This document shows positions 1 to 4,337 of a DNA stretch of 5,125 nt, piece after piece (within the stretch, counting starts at the first letter, position 1; every line of letters starts with the position of its first letter). The position numbers and the translations under genes were made by a program. The notes under the pieces were generated by a model that did not search any database, was not told the origin of the DNA, and saw only the letters and a program-made list of their open reading frames with translations. The DNA comes from Actinomycetota bacterium (GTDB lineage Bacteria; Actinomycetota; Acidimicrobiia; Spongiisociales; ZC4RG35): positions 1 through 5,125 of the forward strand of contig JAHWLC010000097.1 of NCBI GenBank assembly GCA_019347585.1, in the 5' to 3' direction.

Positions 1-770
1 AGACGCTGCTCGGTGCCGACGTCGGCGTGGCGACGACTCGGCGAATCATCGAGAAGCTGCAGTCGGAGCGCCCCGCCGACTTCGAAGAGGCCAGAGCGTT
101 GCTTGCCGACGAGTTGATCGCGGAGATGGCCGGACGAGACCGCCAGCTCCACCTCGATGGCGCCCCGGCGTCGGTGTTAGTGGTCGGGGTCAACGGCACC
201 GGGAAGACCACCACGATCGCCAAGCTGGCCAAGCGTCTCATGGACCAGGGCAGGACCGTCGTGCTCGCCGCCGCGGACACCTTCAGGGCGGCAGCCGGCG
301 AGCAGCTGGCCACGTGGGGAGAACGGGTCGGTGCCCAGGTGGTCCGGGGCCAGCAGGGTGGCGATCCGGCCGCGGTCGCCTATGACGCGGTGAGCTCGGC
401 GCGGTCCCGGGGCGCCGACGTGGTCGTCATCGACAGCGCGGGCAGGCTCCATTCCCGAAAGGACCTCATGGCCGAGCTCGCCAAGATCCACCGCGTCGCC
501 GGTGGGGAGCAGGGGATGGATGAGGTCCTCCTCGTCATCGACGCCACCTCCGGCCAGAACGTGCTCGCCCAGGTGAGCGTATTCACCGCGGCGGTCCCGG
601 TCTCCGGCCTGGTCTTGACCAAGCTCGACGGCACAGCCAGAGGAGGAATCGTGATCGCGGTCGAGAAGGACCTCGACGTCCCGGTCAAGCTGGTCGGGGT
701 CGGCGAGGGCCTCGACGACCTGGTCGCCTTCGACCCGCGTACGTTCGTCGACTCGCTCCTGGGGCCATGA
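1..770 (+). CDS. ftsY: Signal recognition particle receptor FtsY (SRP GTPase), 5' end cut by window
   Basis: FtsY is the membrane-associated receptor for the signal recognition particle. It pairs with Ffh through a shared GTPase NG domain to deliver ribosomes making membrane proteins to the translocon. The reading frame is open from base 3. Its first codons (TLLGADVGVATT) continue the helical N domain, so the GTG at 27 is an internal Val and the true start lies left of the window. Visible G-domain motifs: P-loop GVNGTGKTTT (186-215), DTFRAAAGEQL (276-308), G3 as DSAGR (432-446) where DTAGR is usual, TKLDGT (618-635) and GVGEG (696-710). The C-terminal FDPRTFVDSLL matches the normal end of the family, so the 3' end is complete. 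The acidic A domain, if present, is outside the window. The TGA at 768-770 overlaps the start of cdd, suggesting one transcript. FtsY is chosen over Ffh because there is no M domain after the G domain. Confidence 0.97.
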   Translation, partial: TLLGADVGVATTRRIIEKLQSERPADFEEARALLADELIAEMAGRDRQLHLDGAPASVLVVGVNGTGKTTTIAKLAKRLMDQGRTVVLAAADTFRAAAGEQLATWGERVGAQVVRGQQGGDPAAVAYDAVSSARSRGADVVVIDSAGRLHSRKDLMAELAKIHRVAGGEQGMDEVLLVIDATSGQNVLAQVSVFTAAVPVSGLVLTKLDGTARGGIVIAVEKDLDVPVKLVGVGEGLDDLVAFDPRTFVDSLLGP

Positions 771-1159
771 TGGACGACGACGCTCTGATCGCCGCGGCCC
801 GTGCCGCCGCCGAGGGCTCCTACTCGCCCTACTCCAAATTCAGGGTGGGAGCCGTCGCGGTCGGGTCCGGCGGGGAGATCTTCACCGGCGCCAACGTGGA
901 GAACGCGGCCTATCCGGCCTCGTCGTGTGCCGAGGCGACCGCGATCAACACCGCGGTCTCACATGGGGTCAGGAAGATCGACACCGTGGCGGTCGCCTGC
1001 GTCGACGCCGAGGGCGCGGAAGGAGCCTATCCCTGCGGGCGATGCCGTCAGATCATGGCCGAATTCGGGGTGGAGCGGGTGCTGGTAAGCGCGGGGGAGG
1101 ACTCGGAGGTCCGGGAGCACACCCTCGACGAGCTGCTTCCCCACCGCTTCACTCTCTGA
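767..1159 (+). CDS. cdd: Cytidine deaminase, small zinc-dependent tetrameric type
   Basis: This 130-residue protein should convert cytidine and deoxycytidine to uridine and deoxyuridine in cytosolic pyrimidine salvage. The length is normal for the homotetrameric class with about 130 residues. Seen in the sequence: SYSPYSKFRVGA near residues 18-29, the nucleoside-binding segment GANVEN (41-46), the zinc/catalytic motif C54-A-E56 and P89-C90-G-R-C93. C54, C90 and C93 would bind zinc, and E56 would be the proton shuttle. The residue after the catalytic Glu is Ala (A57), where many tetrameric enzymes have Arg; an Arg (R92) sits between the two later zinc cysteines instead. The start is ambiguous: ATG codons at 767 and 770 are adjacent (the protein begins MM), and both overlap the ftsY stop. 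No strong Shine-Dalgarno is seen, so translational coupling to ftsY is likely. The 3' end overlaps the opposing DUF3052-like gene by 11 bp. Confidence 0.95.
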   Translation: MMDDDALIAAARAAAEGSYSPYSKFRVGAVAVGSGGEIFTGANVENAAYPASSCAEATAINTAVSHGVRKIDTVAVACVDAEGAEGAYPCGRCRQIMAEFGVERVLVSAGEDSEVREHTLDELLPHRFTL

Positions 1160-1598
1160 GCGGAGACTCCGGCCTGACCTTCTCCCAGTCATCCCGATTC
1201 TCCTCGGCCACCACGAAGCGCAGCCCCTGCCAGGTGTCGTTGATCACGCCGGATCTGTCGTCGACCATCCCCGTATCTTCGAAGAGATCTCTGAGGACAT
1301 CCTCGTCGAGCTCACCGGGGCCGTTGGGGGGATCTCGCTCCCAGGCGATCCACACCGCGCCATTCGGGGGGAGGACGGTGAGGACCCGCTGCAAGCCCCG
1401 CTCCGCCTCGGCCGGGCGGGCGGCGAAGATGAGAAAGAGATCGGCGGGCTGCTCGAAGGAATCACGATGTACGGTGACACGGTCGGGGAGATCGCCCAGC
1501 TCATATCGGAAGTAGTTGGGCTCGTGGAGGATCACCACCGTCATCCCGGGCTCGATCCCCAGCTTCTCCGCGATTCCCCTGTCCGCGTCGTCTGCCAT
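1149..1598 (-). CDS. DUF3052-like protein of unknown function
   Basis: This 149-residue soluble protein has no signal peptide or membrane segment. It resembles what I recall of DUF3052-type proteins: an N-terminal KLGIEPGMTVVIL strand/turn (residues 12-24), a central stretch ending in a hydrophobic strand with G-AVWIAWE (80-87), and a C-terminal NDTWQGLRFVV signature (120-130). The spacing of LGI-PGM, G-x-WIAW and DTW-GLRFV supports the family; the overall pattern suggests a small alpha/beta domain. No catalytic motif is evident and the function is unknown. The tail after residue 131 is highly charged. The ATG at 1598 is preceded by GAGGGA (minus strand, 1607-1602) at a short spacing, which supports this start. 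The gene diverges from a small membrane protein gene across 29 bp and converges on cdd with overlapping stops. The family name is from memory; a profile search would settle it. Confidence 0.75.
   Translation of the reverse strand: MADDADRGIAEKLGIEPGMTVVILHEPNYFRYELGDLPDRVTVHRDSFEQPADLFLIFAARPAEAERGLQRVLTVLPPNGAVWIAWERDPPNGPGELDEDVLRDLFEDTGMVDDRSGVINDTWQGLRFVVAEENRDDWEKVRPESPLRE
1161..1171. terminator. Short dyad at the cdd / DUF3052-like convergent junction
   Basis: CGGAG-A-CTCCG (1161-1171) begins 2 nt after the cdd TGA and lies within the last codons of the opposing gene. As RNA it would be a 4-bp stem with a 3-nt loop on either strand. There is no T tract on either side. It may be a minor bidirectional 3'-end signal, or chance in GC-rich DNA. 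Confidence 0.25.
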
Positions 1599-1607
1599 GC
1601 ATCCCTC

Positions 1608-1617
1608 AGGCTAGATT
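1608..1617. promoter_or_regulatory. Candidate bidirectional -10 region in a 29-bp divergent gap
   Basis: On the + strand TAGATT (1612-1617) fits the TANNNT -10 pattern and ends 10 nt before the ATG at 1628. On the minus strand TAGCCT (1613-1608) fits the same pattern and ends 9 nt before the ATG at 1598. The two boxes overlap on a CTAG palindrome (1611-1614), almost exactly midway between the two start codons. If both work, transcripts would begin about 3-4 nt before each ATG. For the minus gene this would leave its GAGGGA Shine-Dalgarno outside the message, so the two readings compete there. No clear -35 element was found for either direction. This is inferred from motif and position only. 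Confidence 0.4.
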
Positions 1618-1627
1618 CGCTCACATC

Positions 1628-1804
1628 ATGAGTCTGACACCGCCCAAGACCGTCACTTTCGCCATCTCCGCCATCGCCATCGTGCTGGGAATCCTGATGG
1701 ACCCCGAGATCGGCCTGATAACGGGCTATGAGAACCTGGCCTTCTGGCTTCTCGCCGGCGGCGGAGTGCTGCTGTCGGTGGGTGTCTTGTTCAAGGGGAT
1801 CTAG
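1628..1804 (+). CDS. Small two-helix membrane protein, 58 residues, function unknown
   Basis: ATG at 1628 to TAG at 1802-1804 encodes 58 residues. The protein begins MSLTPPKTVTF and has two hydrophobic segments, about residues 9-24 (AISAIAIVLGIL core) and 37-55 (LAFWLLAGGGVLLSVGVLF), joined by a short loop, MDPEIGLITGYEN. It ends KGI. The single basic residue before helix 1 and the Lys after helix 2 are compatible with a helical hairpin in the inner membrane. From memory, similar unnamed proteins of about 55-65 residues with an LTPPK-x-(I/V)TF start and an FWLL...G...LL..G.L.KG end occur in several bacterial phyla, which favours a real gene. The complementary minus-strand reading of this stretch is polar and low complexity, as expected of a shadow. 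There is no Shine-Dalgarno, so a near-leaderless start from TAGATT at 1612-1617 is likely. Function unknown. Confidence 0.75.
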   Translation: MSLTPPKTVTFAISAIAIVLGILMDPEIGLITGYENLAFWLLAGGGVLLSVGVLFKGI

Positions 1805-1829
1805 GCGCCCGTCCGGACCGCGTTGAGGA

Positions 1830-1847
1830 ATCCCAGGTTTCTGGGGT
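1830..1847 (+). terminator. Short hairpin after the small membrane protein gene, possible weak terminator
   Basis: CCCAG (1832-1836) and CTGGG (1841-1845) form a perfect 5-bp stem with a GTTT loop. It extends to 7 bp with a T-G wobble and an A-T pair (1830-1847). It lies 25 nt past the TAG at 1802-1804. There is no T tract after it, so a classical intrinsic terminator is not supported; it may instead aid termination, stabilise the 3' end or bind a protein. A separate perfect 8-bp palindrome, GTCCGGAC, lies at 1811-1818. Confidence 0.3.
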
Positions 1848-1869
1848 AGCCACCGGGCCGGGTCAGCCA

Positions 1870-1875
1870 TACCTT
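1870..1875 (+). promoter_or_regulatory. Candidate -10 box for the cupin gene
   Basis: TACCTT fits TANNNT and would place a transcription start near 1882, giving a leader of about 19 nt that holds the strong Shine-Dalgarno at 1889-1896. No good -35 is visible at the expected distance (1847-1852). If this is the true promoter, the CTCCTC at 1876-1881 would not be transcribed and the SD-masking hairpin could not form. Evidence is motif and spacing only. Confidence 0.3.
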
Positions 1876-1896
1876 CTCCTCAACGGACGAGGAGGT
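1876..1896 (+). promoter_or_regulatory. Strong Shine-Dalgarno of the cupin gene, with a complementary upstream CTCCTC
   Basis: GAGGAGGT at 1889-1896 is a near-ideal ribosome binding site 4 nt before the ATG at 1901 and decides that start. CTCCTC at 1876-1881 is the exact complement of GAGGAG at 1889-1894. In a transcript that starts upstream, these would pair as a 6-bp stem with a 7-nt loop (AACGGAC), extendable by one U-G pair, and would hide the ribosome binding site. The Shine-Dalgarno is certain by inspection. The regulatory hairpin is inference and depends on where transcription starts. Confidence 0.6.
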
Positions 1897-1900
1897 ACTG

Positions 1901-2386
1901 ATGTCGTTGCAGGAGCTCCCGTACTCGGCGGGACGGCAAGATGGTGAGGCCTATTGGGTGCTGGGAGGGCTGTATACCTACAAGGCCCTCGCCGAGGAGG
2001 TGGGCGGGGACTACACGCTCATCGAAGTGCGGGCGGAGGCCGGGATGGCGATCCCGGTCCACTATCACGAAACGGAGACGGAAGGCTTCTACGTGGCCGA
2101 CGGAGCCGTGACCCTGGTGGTTGGCGAGGACGAGGTGATGGCCCAACCGGGGTCGTTCATCTACGCGCCACCCGGCGTCCACCACGCTTTCCGTTTCGAG
2201 TCCGACGGGACCCTGGTCCTGCTGTTCACGAGGGGAACGGGCCACGAAGGCCTGTTCCGGGCGATCGGCGAGCCCGCCCAGGAGCGAGTTGTCCCCGGCC
2301 TGCCCGACGAGATGCCGGATCCCGAGGAGATGGCCAAAGAGGCGGCACAGCACGGGACCATCATCGTGGGCCCGCCGTTGCGCTGA
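1901..2386 (+). CDS. Quercetin 2,3-dioxygenase-like cupin-domain protein
   Basis: This 161-residue single-domain cupin has an intact metal site. Cupin motif 1, G-x5-HxH-x4-E-x6-G, is complete at residues 48-68 with H54, H56 and E61. Motif 2, G-x5-PxG-x2-H, is at 84-95 with H95; the usual final Asn is Phe99. The four ligands suggest a bound metal ion (Fe, Mn, Ni or Zn), so an oxygenase, isomerase or ligand-sensing role is possible. The overall layout, with YWVLGGLYTYKALAEE before the barrel and an acidic, Pro-rich tail (DEMPDPEEM, 136-144), resembles small quercetinase-like cupins often annotated from genomes without a tested substrate. There is no signal peptide, so it is probably cytosolic. 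The start is fixed by GGAGGT 4 nt upstream. It lies 59 bp before a same-strand LuxR-type regulator, which might control it or respond to its product; that is a guess. The substrate cannot be told from sequence. Confidence 0.9.
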   Translation: MSLQELPYSAGRQDGEAYWVLGGLYTYKALAEEVGGDYTLIEVRAEAGMAIPVHYHETETEGFYVADGAVTLVVGEDEVMAQPGSFIYAPPGVHHAFRFESDGTLVLLFTRGTGHEGLFRAIGEPAQERVVPGLPDEMPDPEEMAKEAAQHGTIIVGPPLR

Positions 2387-2411
2387 GCGCCCGTCGGGCC
2401 GATGATCCGGC
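2380..2411 (+). terminator. Cluster of three short inverted repeats after the cupin stop codon
   Basis: GCGCT-G-AGCGC (2380-2390, spanning the TGA), GCCCG-T-CGGGC (2389-2399) and GCCG-ATGATC-CGGC (2398-2411) follow each other almost without gaps. The first two would fold as 4-bp stems with 3-nt loops. There is no T tract. They could help terminate the cupin transcript, or act as operator half-sites just upstream of the regulator promoter at 2434-2439. Short GC dyads are frequent by chance in such DNA, so confidence is low. Confidence 0.3.
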
Positions 2412-2433
2412 GGTCCTTGCATCAGAGGTTTCG

Positions 2434-2439
2434 TATCCT
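2434..2439 (+). promoter_or_regulatory. -10 box of a leaderless promoter for the LuxR-type regulator
   Basis: TATCCT fits the actinobacterial TANNNT -10 pattern and is followed by 6 nt (GCTCCG) and then the ATG at 2446. With the usual -10 to start-point distance, the first transcribed base would be the A of the ATG. There is no Shine-Dalgarno before this ATG, which agrees with leaderless translation and supports the start choice. No convincing -35 is seen at 2411-2416 (CGGTCC). Confidence 0.5.
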
Positions 2440-2445
2440 GCTCCG

Positions 2446-3594
2446 ATGCCATCGGCCGATGTGGGGGAACGGGCCCACCGGGAGATCGCCCGGCTGGCGC
2501 ATCGCGGCCTCGACCTGATCGCCTTTCTGGGCGAGGTCGAGGAGCAGTTCCGCCGGGTCCTCGATTTCGAGGGGGCGGCGTGCTTCTTCACCATCGATCC
2601 GGCCACCTCTCTCCTCACCGGCCACATCAACACCGACCTCGCACGTGATGACGCCCGCCGACGCGCCGTCAACCTCGGGGTGGCGAACAACGAGTACCGG
2701 GAAGAGGACTTCAACAAGTTCTCCCAGTTGGCCCGGGGCGCTCCCAGCGCCGGGATTCTCGCCAAGGCCACGAAGGGAAGACCGGAGAGGAGCTCTCGGT
2801 ATTGGCAGCTGATCCGCCCCTTTGGCCTGGAAGGCGAGTTGCGCGCCGCCTTCGTCGTCGACCGTGTCTGCTGGGGTGGAGTGGCCCTGTTCCGCACCTC
2901 GGACCAGCCGCCATTCGAGGACGCCGAGTCCCGCTTCGTGCAACTGGTTGGCCCGGACCTGGCCGAGGGGATGCGCACCGCTCTGGTGCTCGGGCAAGTC
3001 GACGGGAGTCGCGGTCAGGAATCGCCGGCGCTGATCCTGATCGACGAACAGGGCCGGGTGGAGGGGATCAGCCCCAACGCTTCTGCATGGCTCGAGGAGC
3101 TGATCGACCCCGGAAGCCCCGACTCCGGGGTGTTGCCCGAGGTGGTCTACGCGGTGGCCGAGCAGGCGCGTCTGGCTGCGAAAGGAACCGGCCGTCACGG
3201 GGCGATCCGTCACCGTGTTCCTACGAGGCGGGGCGGCTGGGCAATCCTCCACGGGACGGTCCTGGAGGGCACGGGGCGGGGGGCGGTGGTCATCATCGAG
3301 CCTGCCCGGTCTCCTGAGATCGCCCCGCTCCTCCTCGAGGCGCACGGTCTGTCCGGTCGCGAGCGGGAGGTGACTTTTCTCGTCCTCCAGGGTCTGCCGA
3401 CCTCTGATATCGCGACACGCCTCTTCATCTCGGCGTACACGGTTCAGGACCACCTCAAGGCAGTGTTCGAGAAGATGGGGGTGCGGAGCCGCAAGGCCCT
3501 CGTGGCGAAGGTGTTCTTCGACCACTACTTCCCTGGGTTGCAGGAGCAGGAACCGGTCACCTCGACCGAGTGGCCGGCACCGGAGCAGACTTAA
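2446..3594 (+). CDS. LuxR-family transcriptional regulator with GAF-like and PAS-like sensor regions
   Basis: This 382-residue DNA-binding regulator ends in a clear LuxR/GerE helix-turn-helix at about residues 300-360. It opens with GLSGREREVTFLVLQGL and has DIATRLFIS for the scaffold helix and SAYTVQDHLKAVFEKMGVRSR for the recognition helix and following turn. Residues about 10-180 look like a GAF-type sensor, with a helical start followed by alternating strands such as AACFFTID and AAFVVDRVCWGGVALFR. Residues about 194-285 look like a small PAS-type domain, starting ALILIDEQGRVEGISPNASAW and ending GAVVIIEPARS. Cytosolic; the ligand is unknown. No receiver phospho-acceptor motif was recognised, so it is probably a one-component regulator. 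The ATG at 2446 is chosen because of TATCCT 6 nt upstream; the frame is open far to the left, but that part overlaps the well-supported cupin gene. Val6 is encoded by GTG at 2461, a possible but weaker start. The TAA overlaps the stop of the convergent lipoprotein gene. Confidence 0.9.
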   Translation: MPSADVGERAHREIARLAHRGLDLIAFLGEVEEQFRRVLDFEGAACFFTIDPATSLLTGHINTDLARDDARRRAVNLGVANNEYREEDFNKFSQLARGAPSAGILAKATKGRPERSSRYWQLIRPFGLEGELRAAFVVDRVCWGGVALFRTSDQPPFEDAESRFVQLVGPDLAEGMRTALVLGQVDGSRGQESPALILIDEQGRVEGISPNASAWLEELIDPGSPDSGVLPEVVYAVAEQARLAAKGTGRHGAIRHRVPTRRGGWAILHGTVLEGTGRGAVVIIEPARSPEIAPLLLEAHGLSGREREVTFLVLQGLPTSDIATRLFISAYTVQDHLKAVFEKMGVRSRKALVAKVFFDHYFPGLQEQEPVTSTEWPAPEQT

Positions 3595-4337
3595 CTCCCG
3601 CTCGGCGGGATCGACCGGCCGCTCGTCACATCGATCACTTCCCGGTCGCCGAGGGGGTCTTTCAACCTCACCGGGTGAGGGATGGTGCACGGGCCGCGGA
3701 TCGGGCCCGTTGACAACACCTCCACGGTCACCGAGTCGGCTGTCGCCTCCTCGAGCCGCGCCGTGGTGATGTACCCGCAGTCGGCGAGGTCGAGCAGGAC
3801 TCGCTTGGGGTTGCCGTCGTCCAGCCGATAGCCGGTGATGTCGGGATAGCTGAGGGCGCGTGATGGGTCACCGCGCAAGTCGTACTCGCACTCGTCGTAC
3901 ACCACCGGTTCGGTTTGTATCGCCGCTGTGACGGTTCGATGGGCTTCGGGGGTGAGACGGCCGATCTCGTCGATGGTCTTGGGGCCGAAGTCCCCTCCCG
4001 TGCGGTCCTCCACGCATTCGACGATGCCGAGCAGACCGAGGTCGAAGGCATCCCCTGGTGGATTATTGCCACGGGACAGGCCGGCGTAGTCGAAGAGGCA
4101 GCGCTGATAGGCCTCGGGGTAGTCGCGTCGCACCACCGGGTCGACGTCGAAGAGCTCGAAGGTGGTGTCGGCCCCGGCGTCGGCGAGGCAGTCGAACACA
4201 GCCCGCCGCGCCAGCTCGCGCTCCTCGTCGGTGACCACGCCGTCGTCCATGATCTCCTCAGGGGTGGGCAGGGTCTCCGGAGAGGAGCAGGCGAAGGAGA
4301 GGAGGGCCAACAGGAGCAGCAGGCCGCTCCTAGGCAC
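3591..4337 (-). CDS. Predicted Cys-rich secreted lipoprotein of unknown function
   Basis: This 248-residue protein has a lipoprotein signal peptide: MPR, a Leu-rich core (residues 6-13) and LSFAC with the lipidation Cys at 17, then a Ser/Pro/Thr-rich linker ([11 protein letters not shown]). It should be anchored to the outer face of the cytoplasmic membrane. The -3 residue is Ser rather than the commoner Leu, but the motif fits a relaxed lipobox. The mature part is acidic and has six further cysteines (50, 80, 108, 150, 187, 217), enough for three disulfides. No family is recognised. Weakly repeated Cys contexts ([36 protein letters not shown]) hint at a helical, disulfide-tied fold. The GTG at 4337 is the only possible start, because an in-frame TGA lies seven codons upstream and no other start codon falls between; GGAGGGGC directly precedes it. 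It overlaps the etfA stop by 8 bp. Function is unknown, and a link to electron transfer is not shown. Confidence 0.85.
   Translation of the reverse strand: MPRSGLLLLLALLSFACSSPETLPTPEEIMDDGVVTDEERELARRAVFDCLADAGADTTFELFDVDPVVRRDYPEAYQRCLFDYAGLSRGNNPPGDAFDLGLLGIVECVEDRTGGDFGPKTIDEIGRLTPEAHRTVTAAIQTEPVVYDECEYDLRGDPSRALSYPDITGYRLDDGNPKRVLLDLADCGYITTARLEEATADSVTVEVLSTGPIRGPCTIPHPVRLKDPLGDREVIDVTSGRSIPPSGS
3596..3610. terminator. Hairpin at the luxR / lipoprotein convergent junction
   Basis: TCCCGC (3596-3601) and GCGGGA (3605-3610) form a perfect 6-bp stem with the 3-nt loop TCG, starting 2 nt after the regulator TAA. It falls within the final codons (IPPSGS) of the minus-strand lipoprotein gene, so it can fold in both transcripts. 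It is the best hairpin at any stop codon here, but neither side has a run of T, so it is at most a T-less terminator or an RNA-stabilising structure. Confidence 0.4.

Noticed and set aside
27..29. GTG at 27 as the start of ftsY
   Set aside because: The frame is open to the left edge and its upstream codons (TLLGADVG) match the FtsY N domain, so this is an internal Val.
925..1515. A 196-codon + strand open frame across the cdd end and the DUF3052-like gene
   Set aside because: It is Arg/Ser-rich with no domain and is a shadow of two real genes in other frames.
1541..1870. A 109-codon minus-strand open frame over the small membrane gene and the DUF3052-like start
   Set aside because: It is polar and repetitive (QHDGDGGDGESDG), the expected complement of hydrophobic codons, and it overlaps two better-supported genes.
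1954..2445. An open upstream extension of the LuxR-type frame to 1954 (546 codons in all)
   Set aside because: The extra part lies wholly over the well-supported cupin gene, is Gly/Arg-rich without homology features, and a leaderless promoter places the start at 2446.
1880..2452. A 190-codon minus-strand open frame over the cupin gene
   Set aside because: Composition is His/Arg/Gln-rich with no motif. The + strand cupin has both cupin motifs and a strong Shine-Dalgarno.
2422..3690. A 422-codon open frame on the minus strand opposite the LuxR-type gene
   Set aside because: It is rich in Arg, Pro, His and Glu with no domain, which is typical of the complement of a high-GC gene. The + strand reading has a clear helix-turn-helix and sensor regions.
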